This document shows, piece by piece, positions 53,701 to 63,769 of a stretch of 64,000 bases of DNA. A program made the position numbers and the translations under genes. The DNA lies in assembly GCA_905160935.1 (NCBI GenBank), contig CAJHZI010000423.1:2834001-2898000 (forward strand), given 5' to 3'. The stretch is from Enchytraeus crypticus (taxonomy: Eukaryota; Annelida; Clitellata; Enchytraeida; Enchytraeidae). Below the pieces are notes generated by a model. It did not search any database and was not told the origin of the DNA. It was given only the letters and a program-made list of their open reading frames with translations. Position 1 is the stretch's first letter, and every line of letters begins with the position of its first letter.

Positions 53701-55118
53701 TCTAACATTCTGCGTAATGTTGGCGATGAACTTTTCAGAGAAGGGTTTCTTGGTAGTGACATTGAAAGTAGTTGCGACACAAAAGATGATGAAAGAATCG
53801 ATGTACTAGATTTGGACTGGGAGAATTTTACTGATGAACAACTGGATTCTCTAAGGCAAACCTATGAAGTGTTCATCGCTGCTGGTAAGTTACAGCCCTT
53901 CTGAGACTTCGTAACGAATGAATATATTAAGGTTTTATTTTTTTATTATAATAATCTATTAGATTTGGTTTCTAATGAATACAAATAATGCAAATTCACA
54001 TTTATTGCTAACTCAGCTAATTATAATCAAATAACTGAGTTATGTTTTATAAATACTTTCATTTTATGTGACTCCTGTTTTCTGCTTGGGCTATGGCGTA
54101 ACTATTGAAAACTGTTCAGAAATGTTGAGAGTGGCCTAGATCAAGAAAAACAGTTGGTATTCTCATGCATACATATTTTGTCTAGAATTTTCTACTATTT
54201 TATTTTTGTAGACGTCGTGTACGATGTGAGTATAATTCCTGCTCTTGTTCGACTTCTTTCGGCAGTTCTCCACTCCGTAGCCACCGACAGCTCCACAGAA
54301 AAGTTTTGTCTGATGTGTAGTACCATCCGAAACGTTGACACATATCAACAATTCCTAGCCAGTTGCGGTAATTTCTCGCTTCTGTTGTAACTAAAATATT
54401 TAATGTAAGTTTTTAAAGACATTGTCATCGATATACCTTGAAACCTGGGAAATTCAAATCTGGCCTATAGCCAGAGCTTGCTATATACACGTTCCTCGAG
54501 CCCTTTATTTTGACAGTTTCTGGAGTTCTAACCTCTTAACGAATATTTTAAATTAAATTTTCTCTGTTCTTAACTGATCATTTCGATTTCGGATGACCAA
54601 CATTTAATTGATCCTATGTTTACAACTTCGATAGAGAGTGGCTTTGGCTTCGTAATACGCGATCATGGATTAACTCTTCATCATCGTTATCATCTTCCTT
54701 TAAATCCCAGTATAGCTAGGATCGGGATACGAATAGATCTTTTCCATTACTCTCTGTCCCACATCGTATCATCAGTCAATTCTTATTTTTCATGTCCTTC
54801 TTAATCACCGCTTGCCATCTCGCTACCATGGAGTTACTGTCAATGGAAAATGTTATTTAACATTTTCACTATTGTTGATATTTCTACAGAAATATTAATT
54901 TCAGACTAGCTGCTATTCGAAGTTTTTTTATTTATTAAAACATTTTTATGTATTTTGCAGATGACGCTGGATTGGAGCATAAACGACTGAAGAAACCACT
55001 AAATAGAACTTTTTATTTTGATCGAAAAGTACCCATAGAAATTATCCTATTGACAACAAAATCTAATTTCGTAAATATTTATAGGCAACTAGAACATCTT
55101 TTGATCAAAGATGAATAG
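48333..55118 (+). CDS. EEF2KMT: eEF2 lysine methyltransferase (FAM86 family), eight exons, complete
   Basis: Exons: 48333-48404, 49925-50065, 50894-51001, 51651-51728, 52559-52614, 53583-53884, 54212-54367, 54961-55118; phases agree, 356 residues (human about 330). MNYIEKELFRQFTAVVPLKE and HPHSVKYPAPIQYRRCFLKH match the FAM86 N-terminal region. GTTGLCTWQAAQYMAEWILE leads into the class I SAM-binding motif VLELGSGLGFTGL, then LSDCHSSVL, DLDWENF and IAADVVYD. Family role: cytosolic trimethylation of a conserved Lys of elongation factor 2. Start ATG chosen because it opens the conserved N-terminal block. The stop TAG is followed after about 20 bases by AATAAA (55140). An acidic insertion of about 25 residues after the LRSNIL block makes exon 6 longer than in human. 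A minisatellite lies on the exon 6 acceptor. Confidence 0.95.
50100..50180 (-). mobile_element. Short interspersed repeat, family D
   Basis: (AAT)n tail, aaggcttaacgtccatttcc, 'tcatacaaggatgatgtcag', ggacgtcccccc; starts 35 bases after EEF2KMT exon 2. Confidence 0.7.
50645..50750 (+). mobile_element. SINE-like family E fragment with (GA)n tail
   Basis: 'ggaatacagagaagtgtgga', 'gccatggacctgctagtagg', cagtgcaca then about 46 bases of GA; the same block opens the window (1-80) and a diverged copy lies at 51115-51210. Confidence 0.65.
53110..53590 (+). repeat. Minisatellite (about 45 bp) running into the EEF2KMT exon 6 acceptor
   Basis: Units contain taattagtgtgcttatgttt plus 'gtgtatgcaggtgtttgcta' variants, about nine times. 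The true junction is tgttatgtctgcag|GTGTGTATTGG. Earlier units read atgactgcag|gtaagtgct, atatgttcag|gtgtatgct and ggatgtag|gtgtaagct, all decoy acceptors with exon-like following bases. Confidence 0.8.
54678..54795 (-). mobile_element. SINE-like family C, 3' part (inverted)
   Basis: 'tcatcatcgttatcatcttc', ctttaaatcccagtatagct and 'aggatcgggatacgaatag'; in EEF2KMT intron 7. Confidence 0.65.
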
Positions 55119-55139
55119 TAATATAAATAGATCAGATCT

Positions 55140-55145
55140 AATAAA
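55140..55145 (+). terminator. Polyadenylation signal of EEF2KMT
   Basis: Canonical AATAAA 22 bases after the stop codon. Confidence 0.6.
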
Positions 55146-55267
55146 ATGTTATTGACCCGACTTTAATTAGATTAACGTTAGTTAAATTATTTATTATCTA
55201 CGATAATCCATGACAATTGCCTAGATTTTAAATATTTGGTTTATATCTTAAAAGCGAAAAGAAGCTG

Positions 55268-55408
55268 GTAAAGCTAATGTTAAGGTCAGTTTTCTCACTC
55301 GAAAGCGCTGTCAGTGACGGGCAAGCCCAGGATTTGAACTCCGCACATAGGCCCTACTGATCTGCGGTCGAAGGTCATACCGATATTGCCACTGGCTACA
55401 GCCAGTAT
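55268..55408 (-). mobile_element. tRNA-derived SINE, family B (inverted)
   Basis: 'ggtaaagctaatgttaaggt', tcactcgaaagcgctgtcag, 'aggatttgaactccgcacat' and 'gccactggctacagcc'. Confidence 0.78.
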
Positions 55409-55564
55409 TGCAGTATGGCAGTCAAAAACAAAACCGCTATTGTTCTACAAATGACCATCATTGCGTTGCATACCAGTACCCAAGACTCTTCTGTCGTCAC
55501 CTCCAGTGCAGTAGCTAGGGTCTGAGGCCCCCCCGAAGCTATAGAAGGGGCCCTCAGAAAAGAT

Positions 55565-55573
55565 TATATATAT

Positions 55574-55643
<70 letters not shown>
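55565..55643. repeat. (TA)n microsatellite
   Basis: About 78 bases of TA with TACATACA near the start. Confidence 0.9.
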
Positions 55644-55645
<2 letters not shown>

Positions 55646-56020
55646 TCTTCTTCAGTGCACTGCCAAGTGGCAGGTTCAAGGTACATATTCATACTCAAAG
55701 TCTGTCTTCTCGCTCCGCAAGAGCACTCCTTAGATCAACAAGTTAATCCCTTCACAATGTCTATGCCTTATCCATACTTTATGTAGCCTATAGCTTAGGA
55801 AAAATATTTCTTCGGCGATGGTTTCCCGTTGCCTTCCTCTGTTAGGTGAATTAATTGCCATTTAATCCTGGAGGAAAATATTTCGTGATGAGGTGGGTCC
55901 CCTCTTACCATCCTCAGCTCCTGCCTTTAGTCGCCTCTTCCGTACACGCGGCAGATTGTTTGCGGTTGCCATATTCTGCAGTGGTCCAACCACACCCGAG
56001 CACAACACGGGGATCCGTAT
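55640..56020 (-). mobile_element. SINE-like family E, longest copy (inverted)
   Basis: cttcttcttcagtgcactgc at the tail, 'tcaaggtacatattcatac', 'ggatcaacaagttaatccc'-like body, 'tttagtcgcctcttccgtac' and a head 'accacacccgagcacaacac'. The head resembles that of family C, suggesting the two families share a 5' module. Confidence 0.7.
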
Positions 56021-56041
56021 TATAAACTTATACGGCGAGCC

Positions 56042-56126
56042 TATAAGTATATAATATTATATATATTTATATATATATAAGTATATATATATATATATAT
56101 ATAAGTATATATATACTTGTATATAA

Positions 56127-56191
<65 letters not shown>

Positions 56192-56556
56192 TATATAATA
56201 TATATATATATATATATAATATATATATTTATATTATATCTATATATAATATAATATATATTATATATCTATATATAAGTATATGTGTATATATATATGT
56301 ATATATATATAGGCTTATATAAGTATATAATATATATATATATAATATTATATATATATATACATGTATATATATTATGTATATATATTATATAATATTA
56401 TATATATATACATAATATATATAATACATATATAAGTATATATATGTATTTTATATTACTTATATAATACATATAATACTTATTATATAATACATATAGT
56501 ACTTACTTATATAATATATAATGCTTATATATACATATATAAGTATATATATATAT

Positions 56557-56614
<58 letters not shown>
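56042..56614. repeat. Long AT-only tract
   Basis: Over 500 bases made almost only of TA, TATAAGTATA and ATATTATA words; higher-order variants such as 'ataagtatatatata' recur. Confidence 0.88.
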
Positions 56615-56615
<1 letters not shown>

Positions 56616-56619
<4 letters not shown>

Positions 56620-57379
56620 CTAGGGCAAAAAATAATCCCCTAGCGAAATCTCAATTAAATTTAAGAAAACTCAAAATATCTCTACAAAATTTATGGAGCT
56701 GCTAGGGGAGGAATTTCTGCGTATATCCTGCAAATATGATGAAAATATTTTCAGTAGTTACAAAATTACAGCATTTCTACGAGAAAGGTGCTAAAACCAA
56801 TTTTAACAAGGCTTTTTGATATGTCAGTCGTTCCTTTTAAAGAAAAAAACGACGACCCTGAAAAAGGCCGTTTACTTAAGTGGTGGAGTTTAAGCCTGCA
56901 CTACCATGTTAGCTACTCCAATAAAAGATGCTTAAAATTCGTTCTTCTGTTAAAATTATTTCTAAATTTAGAAGAAAATGTCCGGTACTTTTGTTTAAAT
57001 AGGCCTTGTTAGAATTGATTTTAACTTTTTTTTTCAAAGAAACGCTGTATTTTTGCTATTTCTGAATATATTTTCACCAAATTTGCCTGATATATGTAGA
57101 AATTCCTCCTCTAGGAGCTCCGAAAATTTTGTAAAATTATTTTGAGTTTTGTCCAAATTATTAAGACTTTTGTTTAAAAAAGCCTTGTTAAAACTTATTT
57201 TGCACTTTTTTCGTAGAAACGCTGTAATTGTTTTCCTGCTCATTAGATTTTCATCAAATTTGCAGAATATACGCAGATATTCCTCCTCTAGAAGTTCTGT
57301 AAATTTCGTAGAGATATTTGTTGTTTTCTTAAAGTTATTGAGATTTCGCTAGGGGATAATTATTTTTTGCCCCAGTCTG
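56616..57379. mobile_element. Non-autonomous DNA transposon with long TIRs
   Basis: Left cagactagggcaaaaaataa, right inverted cagactggggcaaaaaataa. Similarity continues for well over 100 bases, including 'cccctagcgaaatctcaat' and 'gaggaatttctgcgtatat'. Internal blocks (aaacgctgta, cctcctctaggagctc) repeat the TIR, so the element is partly built from TIR copies. The taatcccctagc block is shared with the element at 45108-46072. It is inserted in TA-repeat DNA, so the target duplication cannot be read cleanly. Confidence 0.7.
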
Positions 57380-57399
57380 TATATAGGCCTATATAAGTG

Positions 57400-57401
57400 T
57401 A

Positions 57402-57470
<69 letters not shown>

Positions 57471-57476
57471 CTTATA
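57400..57476. repeat. (TA)n microsatellite
   Basis: TA run between the TIR element and the LINE fragment. Confidence 0.9.
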
Positions 57477-57479
57477 GGC

Positions 57480-58110
57480 CTATATACAGAAGTGAATATC
57501 ATTTAAAGCCTTTTGCAGATCCGCACAGTTAGATTTATTCTCAATAACTGTGAATAGCTTAGTATCATCTGCATAGAGATAGAGAGAGACAGGGTTAGGA
57601 CAACAAACGCTAATGTCATTTATATAGATCATAAAAAGAATGGGCCCCAGGACGCTTCTCTGTGGTACCCCACTAATAACAGGTGACCACTCAGAGCATA
57701 CACGGTTAATTCTAACTGATTGAAGTCGACAGGACAAAAAGGAGGTCAACCAGTCCAGCAAATTTCCATCTATCCCGTACAAATTTAATTTATATACATG
57801 TAATAGTTTAGAGTGGACAATGCAATCGAAAGCTTTCGAAAAATCTAAGTAGACAATGTCAACCTGATTTACACCACCTAATAATGAGGACAAATCATTT
57901 GTATAACGAAGGAGTTGGCTGTTAGTGGATCTTTTGGGTGAGAAACCATATTTCTTAGGGTATAATGTTTTTGGTTTTCAGGTAGGCCTAAGCAAGTAGT
58001 TTGTCTTTAATTACAATCTCCATAAGTTTGCAAATAATAGAGGTAGGCTTAAGACTAATTGGTCGATAGTTTTTGATATCCGACCTCACACCCTTTTTAA
58101 ATAATAACAT
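57480..58110 (-). mobile_element. LINE reverse transcriptase fragment (CR1/Jockey-like)
   Basis: The minus strand reads KKYGFSPKRSTNSQLLRYTN, then VDIVYLDFSKAFD, WLTSFLSCRLQSVRIN, SGVPQRSVLGPILFMIYIND and the catalytic LYLYADDTKLF. Upstream, in another frame, SDIKNYRPISLKPTSIICKL gives the preceding RT block, so at least one frame change separates them. The piece covers fingers and palm only, with no endonuclease, 5' end or tail. It is a dead, 5'- and 3'-truncated copy. Confidence 0.88.
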
Positions 58111-58229
58111 TATTTATTCCTTAAGTAGCTAACTTGGGACTAAAATATCTTCTCAGGTGGTTTCCATTTGCTTTCCTCAGTTCTTGCTATCATTTTTAGT
58201 ACAGTTATTAGATAATATTTTTGTAAGGG

Positions 58230-58355
58230 TAAGGCCAAGTTTAACGTCAGTTTTCTTCTCGAAAGCCTGTCAGTGACAAGGAGAGCAATTGATTTGAAAA
58301 CCTGCAACTACTGCTCCGCTGTCGAACAACTTGCCAACAAGCCACAAGGTTTTAG
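58230..58355 (-). mobile_element. SINE family B (inverted, diverged)
   Basis: 'aaggccaagtttaacgtcag', 'ttttcttctcgaaagcctgt' and 'gatttgaaaacctgcaac'. Confidence 0.6.
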
Positions 58356-58384
58356 TTAAACAGACTACGACAGCTCCAGTCAGT

Positions 58385-58520
58385 TAGAAATTTGCTAAAC
58401 GGTCTTGTGATTGTCCAAGATTTTCCTCTCAGATAAGCGCGGCTGGGATTTGAACCCACGAGATTTAATTCCTCTCAGGATCGGTCATTTAAAAGTTCGT
58501 GACGTTACCCGACACCTGAT
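58385..58520 (-). mobile_element. tRNA-derived SINE, family A (inverted, 5' part)
   Basis: 'gctaaacggtcttgtgattg', 'gcgcggctgggatttgaacc', 'gttcgtgacgttacccgac'. Confidence 0.75.
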
Positions 58521-58944
58521 CCATACAGAAGATGTTTTAGTTTAATCCACCAGTGCATTGTATTTAGCCGAATAAATCATAGAATTAAGAGATTTTTATT
58601 ATCTAATTCAAAATTTCGATTTTGCATAGCAAATATAGGGGCCTACAGTGTAATGTAAATAATGGAATAGCACTTTATTGCAAAATCAGGGTTAACCCAA
58701 GGTACTAAGCAATTATAGGTACCCGAATAAAGGAGATTGAAGTGGTTTTCCTGATTTCTATTCTATTCTCATATTTAGGTAATTCGTAAAATACTATGAT
58801 TTTCCTGTACGAATGCCGGTAGAATTTATTTTATATGCCAAAATCAATCGTTTATAGATTTGTTTTATAGCTCATTGTTAATTGCTAAAAGCTTAAAATC
58901 TAGCTAACAATGATAGAACACGATAATAAATTAATATTTACTAT

Positions 58945-59195
58945 TGTGAATGTCATAGTAGCGTAGAGGTAACCGTGGTAACGTGATGAAGTTTTAAATG
59001 ACAAGTCCTAAGGTGAATTGAACTCTCGTGGGTTCGAATCCCAGCCGCGCTGATCTGAGAATAAAATCTCGGACATTCACTGGACTGGATACACGGAAAA
59101 TGGACTCAATTGCCTAACGGTTTAAACATGTGGTATTAAAAAGTGATAGATATCAACATAGTTGATCATTTCACTATAATGCGTGTTTACTTTTT
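58945..59195 (+). mobile_element. tRNA-derived SINE, family A, full length
   Basis: 'atagtagcgtagaggtaac', gggttcgaatcccagccgc (consensus B box), cggacattcactggactgga, 'gtttaaacatgtggtatt', 'gatcatttcactataatgcg' and a T-rich end. Confidence 0.88.
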
Positions 59196-59212
59196 TTACT
59201 TTTTACCCAAGT

Positions 59213-59385
59213 TGTTGGGTAGAATTACAACCCCACCTGACCCAAGGTATTTGGTAGAATTACAACCCCACCTGACCCAAGTTGTTGGGTAGAATTACAA
59301 CCCCACCTGACCCAAGTTGTTGGGTTGAATTACAACCCCACCTGACCCAAGTTGTTGGGTAGAATTAGAACCCCTTCTGACCCAT
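59213..59385 (-). repeat. 40-bp minisatellite starting at the TBK1-like stop codon
   Basis: On the minus strand the gene ends gggtcagaaggggttcTAAttctaccc. Four to five further units read gggtcaggtggggttgtaat plus tctacccaacaactt. The unit therefore includes the last coding bases and the stop-codon region. Confidence 0.85.
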
Positions 59386-62300
59386 GTGGCCTGGACGGGA
59401 GGAGGGCCTCTGTATCCTATCCAGCAGCTCATTCTGTTCCAGTACAAATGACTCCACGTCCTTCACCAGGGCAGAGTTCTCTTCTCCAGTGATCTTGAGA
59501 GCGTCCATCAGTTCCTTGGCCTCACTGGAGGTGGAACACTCCCTCCGATCTACCACATCGAACCCCTGCGCTTCTCCATGTGCGCTGAGATACATGCGGA
59601 CGATGACTCGACACTTTGAGGGCTCAGATACGCCGAAATGGAATTAACGTGTGAAGGCAACTTGTTGCTTTCAGGAAAGATGTAGGCGGAGCATGTGGAT
59701 GACGCACTGGAAGTGTTGCTGGAATTTCCAGCAGACGCGACCCTTCCAGACGATGGAGCAGAATGGGGAAGGTGGAGAAGATTTGGAGTAATGGAGGCTT
59801 CTCGGACATCTGAAGGTCTGGGAAGGGTTCCAGTGAACCCTGATGCTCTCGCCCTGTTGGACAGTCCATCGGGATGATCGACTATCGCTGTTGGATGATG
59901 ACAGAAAAAAGACGATCAAAAGCTTCCACGTAGATCTTTATCATCCCCTTCAGCTTATCCAGATTCACTTCAGAAGAAGCCAGATTCAGTCTGAGTCCAT
60001 TAGTCTTGCTCATCCATTCCTGGTACAGCTTGTGGCGATACTTCACTCCTGGCAGACAGAAGTTGGAAAGGATAGAAAGAGCTTCGATGCAGATTTGAGG
60101 AAATTTTTTCGTCCGTATTGCTGCTCCAGTTGGCGATCCTTAGTTAGGGATCTGGCCAAACGATCATGCTTCCAGGCTTCCCTCTGCCTCTCCAAACTTT
60201 TGATGATCTCGTCCAGTTTGAGCAGGTTCTCGTCCTTTCTCCAGGAATCCACGTCGCTTCCTCGCTCGAACAGAGCATTCGCTTCCTCGAGAGATTTTTT
60301 GAGACGATTTTCTGCATTTTTCAGATCAAGCGTCATCTTTCCAGCGTAATCATCCATGTTCATGTTCATGTCCATGATCTCACTGACCCTCGTGTCTCCA
60401 GCCTAACAAGCACACATACATAGACTCATATGTAACGACATGAAGTTCTAAATGTCTGTTGGTGAGGTCCTGTAATCAGTTGAGCTGATCAGAGCGTAAA
60501 ATCTCGGACATTCACCTTTCAGGGTACACCGATACATCTGACGTCCTTAAGAAAAACACTTCCGGTTTCTAATATTAACTTTAAACCCGCAAAATTGACC
60601 ATTTTTGATCACCGGACCGGCTTTCGTTTAGAACTTTACTTCTCAGCACATTTCTTTTTCAGATTGATCTGGGTGAATTGATCTGTAGTGATTTGTGCTG
60701 TGGGGACGTCCCTAATCATCCCTGAATGACTAAAAGGACGTTAAACTTTATTATTATTATTATTAAAATAATAATAATAATCATCATCATCTTCCCAAAT
60801 TAATAATCTTTATTCAATTAATTTTTCTTCAAAATACTAATTTTTCTTTAATTTTTTCTTCATCAAAATAATATTAATAATAATAATTAATGTTATTATC
60901 TTTCTTGCATAATACTGGAGCACTGCTAATTGGACTCGCTTCTAATTTCCAATCTTAACGTAAAACCCAAAAAATTATAATAATTAATATAATAATTATT
61001 ATTATCTTACCTGCATCATGCTGGGGCACTGCTGATACGCCTCCTCCCCGATGAAGAGGTTGAGGCGCGTGGCGAGTTCCTCGAAGAGGCTGTAGACCTT
61101 GTCCACGGCGGCTCGCTGGGTGGCGATCATGTTGTGAGCGAGATGGCGCTGGTAGGTGGCGGCAGCTTCCCCCAGGAGGGCGGAGTTGTGCAAGAGGTCT
61201 GCACCGTGAGGCGCAGGTAGTGGACCACCTCGCAGCAGGCTGTGATGTAGAGGTAGTAGGGGTCAGGAAGGGAGCTGTTCGGTAGAACCTAGTGCTCAGG
61301 AAGTAATAGCTGCTTAGTAGACTTAAAACAGTTCAAAAACATGGGGTCGGTCACTCACGGTCTCTTAGGTATATTTTTAGACCTGTCACTCACAGTCTCT
61401 TAGGTCTATTTATAGACCTGTCACTCGCGGTCTCTTAGGTCTATCTGTAGACCTGTTAGTCACTGTCACTAAGGTATGTTTATAGAACTGTCACTCACAA
61501 TCTCTTAGGTCTATTAATAGACCGATCACTCAACGTTTCTTAGGTCCATTTAAAGACCTATCACCCACAGTCTCTAGGTCTATTTATAGACCTGTCACTC
61601 ACCGCCGCTTAAGTCTATTTAGAGACCTGTCACTCACCGTCACTAAAGTTTATTTACAGACCTCACCGTCACTTAAGTCTATTTATAGACCTGTCACTCA
61701 CTGTCTGTCTGTTAGGTCTATTTATAGATCTGTCATTCATGTCTATTAGGTCTATTTATAGACCTGTCACTCACCGTCGCTTAAGTCTATTTAGAGACCT
61801 GTCACTCACCGTCACTAAAGTTTATTTACAGACCTCACCGTCACTTAAGTCTATTTATAGACCTGTCACTCACTGTCTGTCTGTTAGGTCTATTTATAGA
61901 TCTGTCATTCATGTCTATTAGGTCTATTTATAGACCTGTCACTCACCGTCGCTTAAGTCTATTTAGAGACCTGTCACTCACCGTCACTAAAGTTTATTTA
62001 CAGACCTCACCGTCACTTAAGTCTATTTATAGTCCTGTCACTCACCGTCAATTATGTCTATTTATAGACCTGTCACTCACTGTCCGTTAGGTCTATTTAT
62101 AGATCTGTCATTCATGTCTATTAGGTCTATTTATAGACCTGTCACTCACCGTCATTTAAGGCAATTTATAGACCTGTCACTCACCGGCAGTGTGGGCATG
62201 ATACGATCCACGAAGAGCTAGCGGTAGCACCGGTGGTCATGTTTGTTGAGCTGATGTAAACAAATATAGGGTTCGAGGGTGTGGTTTTGCTACTTGGCTC

Positions 62301-63357
62301 CTCCTCCAAATTGACTTCGTTACCATTAAACAGTATCAATTGATTCTCTTTCTTTATACCTTTATCAATCAATCAAGAACAAATCAAAGATCGACTTAAT
62401 CAATCAATTAACTCAGTTAAATAAGCTTTCACAATTCCAATGAATAGAGTTAGCTCTAACAATATCTTAATATTTTATATAGGACACTCTTATTAAATTT
62501 ATTACGATAGACCTAACAAAATATAATCTTAAATATATTAATCAGACTGGATTGAAGCAAAGAATCACTTGCAACCATAGTTAATGTTAAATAACACGAC
62601 CTTAAAAGACAACGCTATCACGATCAAATGCGATAATATGATAAAAATCCCGTGAGGGCAATTATTATCATATGTAATCATCGTTAGCAAAGATTATAAT
62701 GATCATTACCAAAGATTTTTAGAACCATTATAGACCAATCGGTGACTGCACGTGTCGTAGAAACCGACTAAAGCACTAAAATCCAAATCATCGTCAGAAA
62801 GGACATACGGTTGGCGAGCGCCTATAGGCTCCAGAAATTGCTACACAATTTTCTAAAGCGAATGGAAAAATTGGGGATTGACTGATGATATGGTATGGTA
62901 TGGGAAAGAGAGGAATAAAGAATGTCTATTCTTATCCCGACCCTAGCTAAAATGGGACTAAAGGGAAGAAGATGATGATTATAATAATCATCATCATCTC
63001 TTTAGAATACAACAAACAACCATTCAAAACCTGTTTGCTGTTCAACCAATTTTATAAACTCCGCCGCCGCCCCCGGCGCGCCGCGGGGTGTCTTAGCCCC
63101 CCCTGAGTTCAGATACACCCTCAGCAGCCCGCCGCCTAGCCCGTCAAACACGTAGACGACCCTTCTGTCCGTGATATCCTCGGCCGCCGAGAAATATTGC
63201 TCGTAGGTCCAGAGCTTGTCCCGGTGCCACTCGAAGAGCCCGGCCAGCAGAGGCGTGACGAGGGCCCTGAGCCCCTGGGAGAGGCGGCACTGGTCGGGCA
63301 GCTCCCTGGACCAGGCGATGGGGCCGTTACGAGACGACTGCACTCCTGAGATCACAC
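59365..63357 (-). CDS. TBK1: TBK1/IKK-epsilon-like kinase, C-terminal part; frame broken as sequenced
   Basis: Recognised pieces in order: 63357-63031 (SGVISGVQSSRNGPIAWSRE to VEQQTG, end of the kinase domain and start of the ubiquitin-like domain); 62359-62185 (KKENQLILFNGNEVNL, SNPIFVYI, then LFVDRIMPTLP in another frame); 61288-61011 (LPDPYYLYITACCEVVHYLR, then NSALLGEAAATYQRHLAHNM); 60402-59365 (coiled coil with LKNAENRLKKSLEEANALFE, KYRHKLYQEWMSKTNG, and the C terminus KELMDALKITGEENSALVKD). The order matches TBK1 ubiquitin-like, scaffold-dimerisation and C-terminal adaptor-binding regions. Family role: innate-immune and autophagy kinase. The kinase core lies beyond the right edge. Frame changes occur in three of the four pieces (about 62300, 61200, 60105 and 59600-59900), two of them at runs of six A or T. 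It could be a decaying copy or carry assembly errors; the neighbouring genes are clean. Confidence 0.8.
60425..60540 (+). mobile_element. SINE family A, diverged fragment
   Basis: 'aacgacatgaagttctaaat', 'gagcgtaaaatctcggacat', tcacctttcagggtaca; in a TBK1-like intron. Confidence 0.55.
60700..60785 (+). mobile_element. Short interspersed repeat, family D
   Basis: 'ggggacgtccctaatcatcc', 'ctgaatgactaaaaggacgt', taaact then (ATT)n. Confidence 0.65.
61345..62195 (-). repeat. Higher-order minisatellite expanded from the TBK1-like donor site
   Basis: The basic unit of about 46 bp reads, on the plus strand, tctatttatagacctgtcac then tcaccgtcacttaag. A four-unit block of about 172 bp is itself repeated (the word gtctattagg at 61741, 61913, 62115). 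The last unit is the true donor: on the minus strand CTGCCG|gtgagtgacagg. The 8-mer ggtgagtg occurs nine times, eight of them decoys inside the intron. Confidence 0.88.
62725..62990 (+). mobile_element. SINE-like family C, 5' truncated
   Basis: 'tagaccaatcggtgactgca', cgtgtcgtagaaaccgacta, 'ctccagaaattgctacaca', 'gctaaaatgggactaaag' and a GAT/CAT tail; in a TBK1-like intron. Confidence 0.75.
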
Positions 63358-63660
63358 CTGAGGAACACGTAGAGAGGTTTGAAAGAGTGATGAACTTTTG
63401 TCGTGTCAACTAATGTTGTTATTAGCATTTCGGATTATTAATTTATAACAACAACTTTATGATATATCCAATTCAATTTAGTTTAATATAAACATCAATT
63501 GCAAGGGGCATTCAACCCTGTAGACTTCACATATAAAACATACTGGCAGGCAAATGCAACAGGAAAAACACAAACTAAATGTGAACTATGATGAACTATA
63601 GTAGTTTATATAGATTTTGTGATCAAGAGAACTTTATGAATTTTACTACTCTGATTATTC

Positions 63661-63661
<1 letters not shown>

Positions 63662-63736
<75 letters not shown>

Positions 63737-63740
63737 TTAG
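63662..63740. repeat. (TA)n microsatellite
   Basis: About 65 bases of TA with one TG interruption. Confidence 0.9.
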
Positions 63741-63769
63741 ATAGAGCTGCAAACAGTGTTGTTATATGA

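Larger units (their letters stand above)
55119..59364. other. Repeat-filled gap between EEF2KMT and the TBK1-like gene
   Basis: No host gene seen. In order: the EEF2KMT polyadenylation signal, SINE B, (TA)n, a long family E copy, a 570-base AT-only tract, a long-TIR transposon, a LINE fragment, SINE B, inverted and direct SINE A, and a 40-bp minisatellite. Confidence 0.7.

Noticed and set aside
57034-57352. Frames in the long-TIR element
   Set aside because: Lys/Asn/Phe-rich strings from AT-rich inverted repeats; no transposase motif.
59624-59919. Overlapping minus-strand frames of about 80 residues as separate small genes
   Set aside because: They are the alternative frames of one TBK1-like coding stretch with frame changes; the Ser-rich frame continues into the recognised C terminus region.
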